Shown piece by piece: positions 8,597-17,706 of a DNA stretch of 64,000 nt. The stretch is taken from the NCBI GenBank assembly GCA_035534575.1, contig DATLRT010000015.1:17514-81513 (forward strand), written 5' to 3'. The stretch comes from JAGWFU01 sp035534575. GTDB lineage: Archaea; Micrarchaeota; Micrarchaeia; Micrarchaeales; Micrarchaeaceae. The position numbers and the translations under genes were made by a program. The notes below the pieces were generated by a model that was not told the DNA's origin, ran no database searches, and saw only the letters and a program-made list of their open reading frames with translations. Numbering within the stretch: position 1 is the first letter of the stretch; every line of letters begins with the position of its first letter.

Positions 8597-9190
8597 TTAG
8601 TCCGAAATTTCGACGTTTTGCAGATGCTTGAACTCTTCCTTGAGAAGCCCGAAAGAAAGGGAGTCAACCCTCTTCCCGTCAATCGTGTCATGAGCCCTTA
8701 GCCTGCCCTCCTCAACGAAGCCCAGCGAGCGGAGTAGCGCTATAGACCTTGCGTTTGATTCGAACACACTGCAGTAAACACGATTGAGCTCCAGTACCTT
8801 AAACCCGTACGACAACATCAGAGCAACAGCCCCCTTGCCGTATCCCTTACCCCACCGGGATTTTCCTATCCAGTACCCAATCTCGGCCCTCTTGTTCTTC
8901 AGGTCGATGCTTCCGAGCGCGCAAGCGCCGATGAGCTCGTTCTCTGAAGCTTCCCAGACTCCAAGGTGGAGGTCTGTCATAATCGCATAAAGGCTAACCG
9001 CTCTTTGTATGAACTCAAGGGCGTCAGCCCTTGTGTAAGGGTGCGGGAAATGGCCTGAGGAAGCAACGTCCCTCGCCAGCTCTGGATCGTTGGCGTTGTG
9101 CTGTATGGCGTCTGCGTCCTCCATTGCCAGGCTCTTCAGGTAGACTGTCGAGCCGCTCGCTGTTATCCTCATGGATTGCACCGGCGCCAA
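8597..9190 (-). CDS. GNAT-family N-acetyltransferase (RimJ/RimL-like)
   Basis: 197 residues. The GNAT fold is indicated by the block IGYWIGKSRWGKGYGKGAVALML (acetyl-CoA pyrophosphate-binding loop R/Q-x-x-G-x-G/A, here GKGYGKG around residues 113-119), followed by LELNRVYCSVFESNARSIALLRSLGFVEEGRLR, which is typical of the RimJ/RimL branch acting on protein N-termini or small amines. The target is unknown. A second in-frame ATG at 9172 gives MRITASG; a minus-strand TATA-like ACTATAAAGT near 9204-9213 would leave a short leader for that start, so the true protein may be six residues shorter. Confidence 0.85.
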   Translation of the reverse strand: MAPVQSMRITASGSTVYLKSLAMEDADAIQHNANDPELARDVASSGHFPHPYTRADALEFIQRAVSLYAIMTDLHLGVWEASENELIGACALGSIDLKNKRAEIGYWIGKSRWGKGYGKGAVALMLSYGFKVLELNRVYCSVFESNARSIALLRSLGFVEEGRLRAHDTIDGKRVDSLSFGLLKEEFKHLQNVEISD

Positions 9191-9244
9191 GCCCGTCAGA
9201 ATACTTTATAGTCTTTCACTTAATATAATTATCGCGGTGCTCAG

Positions 9245-10009
9245 ATGGCTAACGGTAACGAGTCCAATTCAAGTTCAAACGGGGAGGGGGGAAGGGCAAG
9301 GATAAAGACCGGAATAGCGGGCCTGGACTCGATGCTGTATGGCGGCATACCGGAGATGAGCCAGTTCATAATCGCGGGCGGCCCGGGCGCCGGCAAGACG
9401 CTTCTATCATTCGACATACTTTACAGGAACGCCAAGAAGGGAGTCCCATGCGCATTTATAGCGCTAGAAGAAAAGCCTGAGGACGTGATAAAGAATGCAA
9501 AGGCCGCGTTCCCTGATTACACGGACATAGACGCACTCATACAGAGCAACATGCTGGTTGTTGACGGGGATGATCCCGCCACCAGGATATCCGAGCAGGA
9601 GGACTCCGAGACCTACTCTTTCGGCAACATAATGTCCGATATCGAGGCCATAGCCAAGATGAACAACGCCAAGCTCGTTGCCATAGACTCGTTCTCCGTA
9701 CTGCGCATGCTCATCGGCGACAACCTGAAGTACAGGAAGTCGATACTCGCCATGATAACAAACATGAAGAGGCTGGGCATAACCTCCATCATAACCACTG
9801 AGATAAAGTCGTCGGAGAGGAAGGACATAAAGTTCGGCATCGAGTCATTCGTGTTCGACGGGATAATAACGCTTTACCAGAACGGCCAGGAGGACAAGAG
9901 GACCCTGACGCTCGAGATAATAAAGACAAGGGGAACCGCCCACAGTTGGACACTCTCGCCATACGACATAACGCCGCAGGGCTTCAGGGTATTCAGCCTG
10001 GAGCAGTGA
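9245..10009 (+). CDS. KaiC/RadA-like RecA-fold ATPase
   Basis: 254 residues. After a Ser/Asn-rich N-terminus (1-20) the KaiC-type core starts at KTGIAGLDSMLYGGIPE; Walker A is GGPGAGKT (about 45-52) and Walker B is a hydrophobic strand ending LVAIDSFSVL near residue 145. It is a single-domain KaiC homologue, a group widespread in archaea and usually linked to signalling or membrane-associated regulation rather than to a clock. The next gene starts within about 20 nt and encodes a Cys-rich membrane-anchored protein, so the ATPase may signal at the membrane; this is inference. An AT-rich TATA-like stretch directly upstream indicates a short or absent leader. Confidence 0.85.
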   Translation: MANGNESNSSSNGEGGRARIKTGIAGLDSMLYGGIPEMSQFIIAGGPGAGKTLLSFDILYRNAKKGVPCAFIALEEKPEDVIKNAKAAFPDYTDIDALIQSNMLVVDGDDPATRISEQEDSETYSFGNIMSDIEAIAKMNNAKLVAIDSFSVLRMLIGDNLKYRKSILAMITNMKRLGITSIITTEIKSSERKDIKFGIESFVFDGIITLYQNGQEDKRTLTLEIIKTRGTAHSWTLSPYDITPQGFRVFSLEQ

Positions 10010-10027
10010 TTGAGATCGACTGATTTG

Positions 10028-11116
10028 ATGTTCGGGCTAAGGCTTCATCGCAAAAAGGAGGAGGCTCCCTCAAAGGCCAAGCCGCGGCTGAATCTGGGGC
10101 ACCATGAGCGGATCCGACTCTACGCGCTCGTCACTGTAGTCCTGCTGGCGCTTGCGCTTGTCAGCCTCGCATTGCAAATACACCCATCGGGCCAGAGGGG
10201 GTGCAGCGGAATAGTGCTCTCGCAGCCGAGGGACAACTGCTACCTCGCGATGGCCAACTACACAAACAACGCGACAGTGTGCCGCAGCATATCGAGCATA
10301 AACTCGCAGGCGGGATGCATAACCTCAATAGCGCTGAGCAAGGACAACGCAACCATATGCGCCGGCCTGGCCAACTCGACCACATACTACTATCAGTGCG
10401 TCACCCAGATGAGCCAGAAGCAGCAAAGCCCGACAGACTGCGCTGTGCTCTCCCAGCCGTACTCGTCACAGTGCGCATACGCGCTTGCCACCAGCCAGAA
10501 GTTCTCGGACAAATCGACATGCTCATACGTCTCCAACGGCTCCCAGGCCTCTCTGTGCAGCAGTATGTATTACTACAACACCGCGATATCAAAGAGCAAT
10601 TCAGGATACTGCGCCCTACTTCCCAACCACACCGACCAGCCCATAATAGACAGCATACTGCAGCAGAATACCGGCAACTACACATTGCAGCTTCAGCAGG
10701 TGCAGCTTGCCGAGCTCAACCTGACTCCGCAGGGATACTGCTACTACAGGCTTGCCACACTCACCTCAGATTACTCCCTCTGCGCGGGCCAGCCCGGGGT
10801 GCTGGGCCAGCTATGCTCATACGGTAAGTCATCGACCAACCAGACCGCGCTTCAGCTAAACGCAAGCGTATGCGCATCAGCGCCCTCGCAGGTCGCTAGC
10901 GTATGCAAGTATGCAGTTCTGATAAACACGGCGCTCACATCCAAGAACCTCTCGGCATGCACCCAGATATCCGATATCAACTACAAGTACGCCTGCATAA
11001 CCGCATACGCATCAAAGTACAACTCGACCGCGTGCACCCAGATATCGAACCTGACCTACAGGCAGAGCTGCTACTCATCCGCAACCAGCAATGCAACGGT
11101 GAACTCGACCCCGTAG
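10028..11116 (+). CDS. Cys-rich membrane-anchored surface protein with repeated Cys motifs
   Basis: About 362 residues from ATG 10028 (a TTG at 10010 is also in frame). A basic N-terminal segment is followed by one membrane helix (about 30-50), then an extracytoplasmic domain of about 310 residues with 20 cysteines, spaced mostly 10-20 residues apart in repeated units of the form C-x(9-15)-C followed by an Ala-rich stretch (for example GCITSIALSKDNATIC, ACITAYASKYNSTAC). An even number of cysteines suggests about ten disulfides. More than a dozen N-x-S/T sequons point to glycosylation. I do not recognise a named family; it looks like a helical disulfide-repeat ectodomain with type II topology. 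Confidence 0.75.
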   Translation: MFGLRLHRKKEEAPSKAKPRLNLGHHERIRLYALVTVVLLALALVSLALQIHPSGQRGCSGIVLSQPRDNCYLAMANYTNNATVCRSISSINSQAGCITSIALSKDNATICAGLANSTTYYYQCVTQMSQKQQSPTDCAVLSQPYSSQCAYALATSQKFSDKSTCSYVSNGSQASLCSSMYYYNTAISKSNSGYCALLPNHTDQPIIDSILQQNTGNYTLQLQQVQLAELNLTPQGYCYYRLATLTSDYSLCAGQPGVLGQLCSYGKSSTNQTALQLNASVCASAPSQVASVCKYAVLINTALTSKNLSACTQISDINYKYACITAYASKYNSTACTQISNLTYRQSCYSSATSNATVNSTP

Positions 11117-11156
11117 GTGTGCGGGAGTGCCGACCAAGCCAAGAAATAGAGAAGAT

Positions 11157-12548
11157 ATGATGAACCTGCTAAGGACAACTGGGATAGTCACATCCACGAG
11201 AAGGGCTAGCGATGGCGCGGATCTCTACACAGTCATAAACGAGCGCTCCTCGATATCGGTCAGCTCCAACCTCGAGATGTCGCTCATGGAGCATGTCGAT
11301 CTGCAGTACGATGAGAGCTTCAAGGTTAGCGGGATAGAGTCCAATGGCACAGCGGGCCCGGAGCTCTACAGCCGCACCCTATCCTCTCTTGTGGACGGAA
11401 TAGGAGTAAGGGCAAAGGCTGCAACAATCGATTTCGGGGTCATAGAAATAACTGAAAAGGACAAGCTGAGGTCAGCGCTCGCAGATGCCGCTGAGTCGCT
11501 GCTAAGGGCATATCTCACTGGCGCGCCGCTTATAGTCAGGTTCCACAACGACGGCGACGGCTCTTCAGGCGCGCTTGCGCTTTACAGGGCTCTCTCAAAG
11601 ATTGGCGCGGGAGCGTTTGAAGGCGGCAGGTCAGCATCATGGTTCATGAACAAGAGCATAGCCTACACTCCGGACTCCGCATACTCGGACAGCGCGCTGA
11701 TAAGCCAGTACTCCAGCAAGGAGAAGCCGGTGCTGCTCATCACCGACTTCGGCACATCTGAAGAGAGCTCTGGAGGCATGGAAATTATTAAGGGCAATGC
11801 CGATATCATATGGCTGGACCACCACATGCCCTACAAGGGCTTCAGCTCCGAGGGGGCAAGGTACCTAAACAGCTGGAACTTCGGCAGCGACTCTAACATG
11901 ACCGCCGGCGCGCTCACCTCTTTCCTGTCGCAGGCGCTGAGCGGCGACCACTTTGACGAGCTAATCAAGGCATCTTTCATAAGCGACTACAGCAAATACG
12001 CCAACACTAACGATGCGGACGCGGTGCGCCTAGCTACAGTGCTGGACTATATGACTGCCAAGAATAAGAACGGGCTAAGCCCCAAGCAGATCGAGGCGGT
12101 GATATCCGACCCTGATAAGTACATATCTACATATGCAACGGCAACGGAGCAGATGGAGGAGGCGATATCCCTTGGGGTCAACACCGCCAACAAGCACCTT
12201 ACCGACAAGGGCGTCCAGGTGTTTGTGGTGGACTTCACACCCATAGCCGACAAGGAGCAGGGATTCCCGCTTCCGGGGAGGTACAGCTCAAGGCTTCAGG
12301 GAAGGTTGGAGGAGCTAAACGGCGATAGGGTCATTACGGCCGTGCACTTCGGCAACTTCATCTCCATGAGAGTGAGCAAGGCAATATCCGCAGAGGTGGA
12401 GATACTTCAGGTAATAGAAAGGCTGAAGCACTCCAATCCCGAGATAGGCGGCGGGGGGCATGCGGAGGCGGCAAGCATAAGGGTCGCCAACAAGAACATA
12501 AAGGAGGCGCTGACGCTACTCCTCATAGAACTCGGAGCAAGGCAGTGA
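11157..12548 (+). CDS. DHH-family phosphoesterase, archaeal RecJ-like
   Basis: About 463 residues. The DHH superfamily metal motifs are visible: HNDGDGSSGA (H130, D132, D134), the DHH triad in IIWLDHH (about 221-223), and the C-terminal DHHA1 signature GGGGHAEAAS near residue 433. This matches archaeal RecJ/GAN-type single-strand-specific nucleases or related oligonucleotide phosphoesterases; some archaeal members bind the CMG helicase. The N-terminal about 70 residues are beta-rich and may be an OB-type domain. ATG 11157 follows a purine-rich AGAGAAG; a GTG at 11127 adds ten residues and cannot be excluded. It closely follows the Cys-rich protein gene. Confidence 0.8.
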   Translation: MMNLLRTTGIVTSTRRASDGADLYTVINERSSISVSSNLEMSLMEHVDLQYDESFKVSGIESNGTAGPELYSRTLSSLVDGIGVRAKAATIDFGVIEITEKDKLRSALADAAESLLRAYLTGAPLIVRFHNDGDGSSGALALYRALSKIGAGAFEGGRSASWFMNKSIAYTPDSAYSDSALISQYSSKEKPVLLITDFGTSEESSGGMEIIKGNADIIWLDHHMPYKGFSSEGARYLNSWNFGSDSNMTAGALTSFLSQALSGDHFDELIKASFISDYSKYANTNDADAVRLATVLDYMTAKNKNGLSPKQIEAVISDPDKYISTYATATEQMEEAISLGVNTANKHLTDKGVQVFVVDFTPIADKEQGFPLPGRYSSRLQGRLEELNGDRVITAVHFGNFISMRVSKAISAEVEILQVIERLKHSNPEIGGGGHAEAASIRVANKNIKEALTLLLIELGARQ

Positions 12549-12594
12549 ATGCCTGCCTTACAGTCTAAAAAATTAACATTCAAAAATAAGCAGA

Positions 12595-13812
12595 CTAGCC
12601 GTATCTTTCCACTATGGCCTTGATCTCGTCCTTCTCTAGCCTGTAAACCCTCATCATCTGGTCGTTGACCTCATCCGCGTCTCCGTCCTTCATCTCGCTC
12701 TTTATCATCTTTGCCAGCATCCGCATCTCGTTCCTTATTATCCTTGATGTGCTCGCATGGAAGCTAAGCTGGAGTTTCCTCGCGATGGCGACATCCTCCC
12801 TCCTCGATCCCTTTGACGTGCTGAGCGACCTTATCACCTTCGGAAAGGCGTATCTTTGCATTGTGTCGGGGTACCTGCTCTTTGCCAGTGCGACTCCGCT
12901 CGACATCAGCACGTTCATGTACCTCCAGTAAGTGTAATATTGCGCCCTCATAGCCCTCGTTGCGAACATAGTCGCGGATGATAGTGCGTCAAATGCCTGC
13001 TTCATGTCCCCGGACATCACATACCTCTTCGGTATGTTCTCGTCGAGCCACTTTATCAGCATGTCATTGTCTAAGTCGGTGCCCGATATCGACCTCAGCG
13101 GTGCAGCCAGCGTGTTGGCGAAGAATATCTTGTCGAGCAGGTTGAAGACGTCTATCTTCCTGTCCCTAAGGCCTATGACCTCTGTGGTCTCAGCAGCCTC
13201 CGAGCCCATTATGGCGTACATGTCATTGATTGCGCTTCTCACGTCGCCGTTGGACCTGCTCGAAATGAGCTCGACGCTCTCCTTGCTCACCTTCACAGAC
13301 ATGCGGTCGCATATCCTGTAGAGCAGCTTCGATATGGCGACCGGGTCGACCCTCTTGAACTCGACCGGCTCGGTCTTGCCCCTCAGGAAGGATATCTTCT
13401 GGTCCCACATGTCGTTCGCTATGAATATTATCGGGTTCTTCGCCGAAGAGATGAGCTCAGCTATTGCGCCCGACGCTCCCTTGTCGAACCTTGCCGCAAG
13501 CTCGTCTATCTCGTCCAGAAGTACAAGGTTCCTCTTGCCGAACAGGGTCCTTGAGGTGGCTGCCGAAATTAGCCTCTTCTCTATAGTTTCCTTGTCTCTG
13601 TAGTCGCTCGCGTTCAGCTCCACAACGTTCCATCCCTTCTCCTCCGCGAGCAGGTGGATTGCGGTGGTCTTCCCCACGCCCGATGGGCCGAAGATCAGCA
13701 GAGGGGTTCTCTTGCTACCGTTCTCGACCTCGCTGGCGAAGTGGGTGAGCTTCTTGATGGACTCCTCGTTGCCTATCATCTCGGCAAGCGAGTTTACCCT
13801 GTACACCTCCAT
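12595..13812 (-). CDS. rfcL: Replication factor C large subunit (clamp loader)
   Basis: Large subunit of the archaeal clamp loader that opens PCNA on primed DNA. About 405 residues from ATG 13812. Walker A is GPSGVGKT (42-49), Walker B is LVLLDEID (96-103), and the sensor region SNGDVRSAINDM is intact; the C-terminal half is helical with the collar-type region. The start is set by a minus-strand TATA box at 13857-13865 that places transcription start close upstream; the longer open frame to 14013 runs through this promoter and the neighbouring divergent one. The C-terminus lacks the long PCNA-binding extension of many euryarchaeal RfcL proteins. The small subunit is not in this window. Confidence 0.93.
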   Translation of the reverse strand: MEVYRVNSLAEMIGNEESIKKLTHFASEVENGSKRTPLLIFGPSGVGKTTAIHLLAEEKGWNVVELNASDYRDKETIEKRLISAATSRTLFGKRNLVLLDEIDELAARFDKGASGAIAELISSAKNPIIFIANDMWDQKISFLRGKTEPVEFKRVDPVAISKLLYRICDRMSVKVSKESVELISSRSNGDVRSAINDMYAIMGSEAAETTEVIGLRDRKIDVFNLLDKIFFANTLAAPLRSISGTDLDNDMLIKWLDENIPKRYVMSGDMKQAFDALSSATMFATRAMRAQYYTYWRYMNVLMSSGVALAKSRYPDTMQRYAFPKVIRSLSTSKGSRREDVAIARKLQLSFHASTSRIIRNEMRMLAKMIKSEMKDGDADEVNDQMMRVYRLEKDEIKAIVERYG

Positions 13813-13856
13813 CCCGAACTCCAAAAGCAGCACCAGCATCAGATTGGCAGGCAAAT

Positions 13857-13865
13857 TCTTTATAA
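13857..13865 (-). promoter_or_regulatory. TATA box of rfcL
   Basis: Minus-strand TTATAAAGA. Transcription would start near 13835, about 20 nt before the rfcL ATG at 13812, which supports that start over longer frames. Confidence 0.6.
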
Positions 13866-13924
13866 CCAACCTACTGCTCCACTGCTCAAACCCCGCCTCC
13901 AGCTCTCGGATAGCCAAGAACAAG

Positions 13925-13933
13925 CTATAAAAA
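13925..13933 (+). promoter_or_regulatory. TATA box of the cis-prenyltransferase gene
   Basis: CTATAAAAA on the plus strand, about 50 nt before ATG 13979. It is divergent from the rfcL promoter; the two boxes are about 65 nt apart. Confidence 0.6.
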
Positions 13934-13978
13934 CCTTTTAAAAGAATAGTATATGGGCAGTACGGTGCTGTGATACTC

Positions 13979-14713
13979 ATGGTTTCTAGATTAAGATCAA
14001 CTAAGGGGAGCATAAATCAGGTTCCGGCGCACCTCGCGCTCATACCCGACGGCAACAGGCGATGGTCAAAGCTGCACAGGTTCGCGCTTTTCAGGGGCTA
14101 TGAAGCAGGCGTGAGGAAGTTCGTGGACTTCGGCGTCTGGGCGAAGGGCTTCGGAGTGAAGACCCTCACCGTATGGGCGCTCTCGACCGACAACATGACT
14201 GGAAGGAGCAAGATGGAGATAGGAACGCTATACTCGCTTTACATAAAGGCAGCAAGGGATCCCAAGATACTCGAGATACTGCAGAAGAACAACACCAGGA
14301 TAAAGGTCGTCGGCAACCTGACTGGGCTGCCGAAGACGGTGAAGGAGGCGTTCAGGTACCTTGAGGGCAAGACCAAGATGTACAAGGAGTTCACGATAAA
14401 CCTGCTGGTGGGCTATGGCGGAAGGGACGACATGATATACGCGCTCAGGAAGATACACGCCGAGTCCGCCACCCACCCGCACATGAAGATAGACGAGCAG
14501 ACGATGAGGCGCAACATAAGGACCGCCTCGGTGCCCGACGTTGATTTGCTTATAAGGACCTCAGGGGAGATGAGGCTGTCAGGCTTTCTGCCGTGGCAGT
14601 CCGACTACTCGGAGCTTTACTTCACCAAGAAGTTCTGGCCCGATTTCGAGAAGACTGATCTTGAGAAGGCGCTGAAGGTCTTCTCCCAAAGAAAGAGGAG
14701 GTTCGGCAAGTAG
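13979..14713 (+). CDS. uppS: Cis-prenyltransferase (polyprenyl diphosphate synthase, UppS-like)
   Basis: Condenses isopentenyl diphosphate onto an allylic primer in cis to make the long polyprenyl/dolichyl diphosphate that carries envelope glycans. About 244 residues. Motif DGNRRW (24-29) holds the catalytic Asp; further family blocks are GYEAGVRKFVDFGVWAKGFGVKTLTVWALST, YGGRDD, and the C-terminal DLLIRTSGEMRLSGFLPWQSDYSELYF. ATG 13979 is preferred over the GTG at 13970 given the TATA box at 13925-13933. It begins a plus-strand group with DUF2070 and a dolichol-kinase-like gene, and a GlcNAc-1-P transferase lies close by on the other strand, so a lipid-carrier role in glycosylation is likely. 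Confidence 0.92.
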   Translation: MVSRLRSTKGSINQVPAHLALIPDGNRRWSKLHRFALFRGYEAGVRKFVDFGVWAKGFGVKTLTVWALSTDNMTGRSKMEIGTLYSLYIKAARDPKILEILQKNNTRIKVVGNLTGLPKTVKEAFRYLEGKTKMYKEFTINLLVGYGGRDDMIYALRKIHAESATHPHMKIDEQTMRRNIRTASVPDVDLLIRTSGEMRLSGFLPWQSDYSELYFTKKFWPDFEKTDLEKALKVFSQRKRRFGK

Positions 14714-14738
14714 CCGCCTCCATCCAGCAAGTGTTCCG

Positions 14739-16586
14739 ATGGCCTCCAAGAGCTACGACAACCTGCTTACTGACCTCAATCCGTTCTCAAAAGGCACGCC
14801 AAGAGCCACGGTTCTGTTCATGGCGCTCCTCTCAGTGAGTATAGTGATGGGCATAGCGGCGGTAGCTCTGATGAACTACAGCTCCATACACGGCAACCTC
14901 TCCTACATTCTCGTCAAGGGGGGCATAACCGGGATACTCGTAATAATGGTGCCCGCCCTGCTTACTCTAGTTGTCATCAAGGCGGTGAAGAGGTACGTGG
15001 TGACGAGGTACCTTCTCTTCATACTGATGGTCAGCACCATCTCATACTCTGTCTTCATACTGCTCGGCAGCATCGTCTACGTTGTCACAGGTGCATACGC
15101 GGTAGCGAGCGCCATCATACTCGTGGGCAACGCCAGCATCTTCGGCTGGTGGTTCTTCATCAACAAGGTGCTCCTGGGCCAGAGGAAGAGGGCGGTGTTC
15201 CTTGCTGTGGTCCAACCGACGCTCAACATACTGCTCTACATCCCTTACAGCAGCTCCATACTTTCCTTCCAGACGCCGTTCAAGCTGCTGCTCATCAAGC
15301 TCTACGCCGGCATATTCGTATTTCTCCTCATAAGCTACACCATCCTCTACGTGCTCGACAGACCTGTTAGGAAGAGCTTCGGCCTCCAGGGCGTTGACGC
15401 GCTGTCGCAGATGCTGCAGAACTGGCTGTTCGACATCAACATCGCGACGCCGTTCGGAGGCAAGTTCGGCACCCCGCTCGACATAGCCACTGACACCATA
15501 GTAGCCAGAACTGGGAAGAACCAGCTGAAGGCGGTCTTCTTCGCCCCAGACATACACTACGGCCCATCGGGCACGCTCGCAGGAAGCGACTTTCCCCACA
15601 TGCTCGAGAGGCATATCAACACAAAGTACAAGGTGCCAGGCTTCATAATGCACTCCTGCGTCAACATAGATCACAACCCGGTATCGATAACACAGTTCAA
15701 TATCCTGAGGGCAACGGTCGACAGGTGCATAGCGGAGTCAGGCACCGCGAAATCCTACAAGTCCGCATCTTTCTACAGGAGCAGGTTCAAGAGTGCCAAC
15801 ATCATCGCGATTGACCTTGGGCCGGTGGCCATAACCACGCTGACAAGGGCTCCCAGGGTGACCGAGGACGTCTCTCCGGACACGGCGATGCTGTTCAAGG
15901 GTCTGCTGGGGGACAAGTTCAACGGCGTTGTGCTGATTGACGCCCACAACTCCAGGTACGAGAGCGCGCCCAAGGACGAGCTGGACGGCATAAAGCCCAA
16001 CTCCAAATTCATGATGGAGTACATATCCGCGATAAAGCAGATGCAGAAGCCGATGCACAAGACCGAGGCGGTGAAGCTTGGTGTGGCGAACGCTGACCTC
16101 TACTACAACCTGAGGGGTCCCGTCGACCTGGCAAGGGGCAACCTCAACGTCGCGGTGTTCGGATTCAACGGATTCAGGTACGCGATAGTGCAGTTCAACT
16201 GCAACAACATGCTTCCCAGGATCAGGGACGAGATAGTAAGCCACCTTAGGCACAAGTACGGCATAACTGCCGAGGCGTACACCACAGACACGCATGCGGT
16301 CAACTCGTTTGGCTTCGATGCCGACAACGTTCTTGGCACCACTACAAGGTTCGCCTCGATGAAGGAGACGCTTGACAAAGTGGTGTCTGACGCTCTGGGC
16401 AACATGGAGGCCGTTAAGTTCTCCCACACCTCCTCTGTGATGAAGAGGTTCGTGGTCTGGGGGCCCAACTCGATGGAGAAGCTGCTCGCCGTGGCCCACT
16501 CGGTATACGAGCTCGCTAGGTTCATGGTCCCGGTGATAATAGGGGGCGGGTTCGTCCTGGCCACGCTGGCCATACTGCTCGTATGA
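14739..16586 (+). CDS. DUF2070-type archaeal membrane protein
   Basis: 615 residues. The N-terminal about 200 residues contain six or seven hydrophobic segments; the long central and C-terminal soluble domain holds conserved-looking blocks rich in His and Asp (APDIHYGPSGTLAGSDFPHML, VLIDAHNSRYES, TDTHAVNSFGFDADNVLGTTTR) and a final membrane helix at about 590-612. This arrangement matches the archaeal DUF2070 (COG3356) family, whose biochemical role is not established. The His/Asp motifs look like a metal-dependent active site. It lies 25 nt after uppS and 9 nt before the kinase-like gene, so a role in polyprenyl or envelope-lipid metabolism is a fair inference, not a demonstration. Confidence 0.75.
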   Translation: MASKSYDNLLTDLNPFSKGTPRATVLFMALLSVSIVMGIAAVALMNYSSIHGNLSYILVKGGITGILVIMVPALLTLVVIKAVKRYVVTRYLLFILMVSTISYSVFILLGSIVYVVTGAYAVASAIILVGNASIFGWWFFINKVLLGQRKRAVFLAVVQPTLNILLYIPYSSSILSFQTPFKLLLIKLYAGIFVFLLISYTILYVLDRPVRKSFGLQGVDALSQMLQNWLFDINIATPFGGKFGTPLDIATDTIVARTGKNQLKAVFFAPDIHYGPSGTLAGSDFPHMLERHINTKYKVPGFIMHSCVNIDHNPVSITQFNILRATVDRCIAESGTAKSYKSASFYRSRFKSANIIAIDLGPVAITTLTRAPRVTEDVSPDTAMLFKGLLGDKFNGVVLIDAHNSRYESAPKDELDGIKPNSKFMMEYISAIKQMQKPMHKTEAVKLGVANADLYYNLRGPVDLARGNLNVAVFGFNGFRYAIVQFNCNNMLPRIRDEIVSHLRHKYGITAEAYTTDTHAVNSFGFDADNVLGTTTRFASMKETLDKVVSDALGNMEAVKFSHTSSVMKRFVVWGPNSMEKLLAVAHSVYELARFMVPVIIGGGFVLATLAILLV

Positions 16587-16595
16587 GGTCCTCCT

Positions 16596-17591
16596 ATGCT
16601 ATCGCAATACTATGGCATCGCCTTCCTCCTCTTCTCGTTCGCGGCATCGCTCGCCTCACTCTACTACTCATCAAGGCGTAAGTCATCGATTATACCGCTT
16701 GCCGCATCAATAGCCGTCTCGTTCATCGCAGCTTACACGGTATACGGCACGTACAATGAGGTGATCGCGTATGTGGGCGTCGGGATGGCCGCGCTCTCAA
16801 CCGCTCTGGCGCAGGCCTACGTACGGAAGCCAAGGCTGTTCATTGCGCTGCTCTCCATAATAGCGGCAGGCTTCATCTACGGCCTGCTGTCCCTGACCGC
16901 CACCATAGCGCTTGCGGCCATGTTCGCCATAGGCACGATGTTCGGCCTTCTCTACGTCGACTTTTTCGCGGCCACGAACAGGGTCCGTTCGTCGCTCAAC
17001 AGCAGGCTGGAGGTCGAGGTTAACAGGGATGTGATACACATACTGATAGGCCTGTTGGTTGCCGCAATGGTGTTGCTGCTTCCGCTTACTCTAGCCTCAG
17101 ACACCATTTTCTTCATGATACTCGCCGGCTACCTGATCAACAACATCTCCGGCCTCAAACAGGCCAGAAGGGTTGGCGGCACACTTTACAAGTTCTACAG
17201 GTACACGGCATCAAGGATGGAGCGGATGAGCACCACCTTTGGCATAGGGGCTGTCTACCTTGCCGCTGGTGTGGCCCTTCTCATAGGCGTGATTCACAAC
17301 TCCAACTTCCTCCTTTTCTCCGTAATCGCCCTTCTGTTCGCCGATCCTGCCGCTACCATCGTGGGCATAAGGGTTGGCGGCCCAAAGCTGCCATACAACC
17401 GCAGGAAGAGCGCAGCCGGCACCCTTGCATTCTTCATCATCGCCGGATTCCTTGGCTACTTCGCCATAGGGTACAACGCCTTCATAGCGGCTGCAATACT
17501 CGCCGGGGCGGAGAGCCTTGACCTCTTCGTGGATGACAACATAAGGATAGCGGTCATCTGCACAGCCATATACCTTGCGGCCTACGCCTGA
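16596..17591 (+). CDS. Dolichol/phytol kinase-like integral membrane protein (SEC59/CDP-DAG synthase-like)
   Basis: 331 residues with about nine membrane segments. The C-terminal third carries the SEC59/phytol-kinase-type signature: FADPAATIVGIRVGG, then a Lys/Arg patch PYNRRKSAAGTLAFF and finally AGAESLDLFVDDNIRIAV, where the acidic and DDN residues bind the nucleotide and metal. The expected reaction is CTP- or NTP-dependent phosphorylation of a polyprenol or isoprenoid alcohol, giving the monophosphate carrier. Its position directly after uppS and DUF2070 supports a dolichol-phosphate supply role. A closely related alternative is an isoprenoid-alcohol cytidylyltransferase. Confidence 0.7.
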   Translation: MLSQYYGIAFLLFSFAASLASLYYSSRRKSSIIPLAASIAVSFIAAYTVYGTYNEVIAYVGVGMAALSTALAQAYVRKPRLFIALLSIIAAGFIYGLLSLTATIALAAMFAIGTMFGLLYVDFFAATNRVRSSLNSRLEVEVNRDVIHILIGLLVAAMVLLLPLTLASDTIFFMILAGYLINNISGLKQARRVGGTLYKFYRYTASRMERMSTTFGIGAVYLAAGVALLIGVIHNSNFLLFSVIALLFADPAATIVGIRVGGPKLPYNRRKSAAGTLAFFIIAGFLGYFAIGYNAFIAAAILAGAESLDLFVDDNIRIAVICTAIYLAAYA

Positions 17592-17661
17592 GCCCGACGT
17601 CAAACCCTCATTTTCATCCTGGAAGCGGTGGTGGACTGCCGCTATTCGGCGCAAAGAGGGG

Positions 17662-17671
17662 CTATTTAAAA
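17662..17671 (+). promoter_or_regulatory. TATA box of the tailed histone gene
   Basis: TATTTAAAAG, about 40 nt before the TTG start at 17707. It places transcription start near 17690, after the upstream in-frame codons, and so argues for the short histone. Confidence 0.6.
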
Positions 17672-17706
17672 GGCTTGGTTTTGTTATACAAGACAGGGGG
17701 GTTTCA

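Noticed and set aside
12595..14013. Longer RFC large subunit starting at 14013
   Set aside because: The extra 67 residues have no homology, are read through two promoter elements and overlap the divergent uppS start.
17575..17706. Longer histone beginning near 17575
   Set aside because: The extension overlaps the end of the kinase-like gene and crosses the TATA box at 17662; the SD-like run and TTG at 17707 give a standard histone N-terminus.
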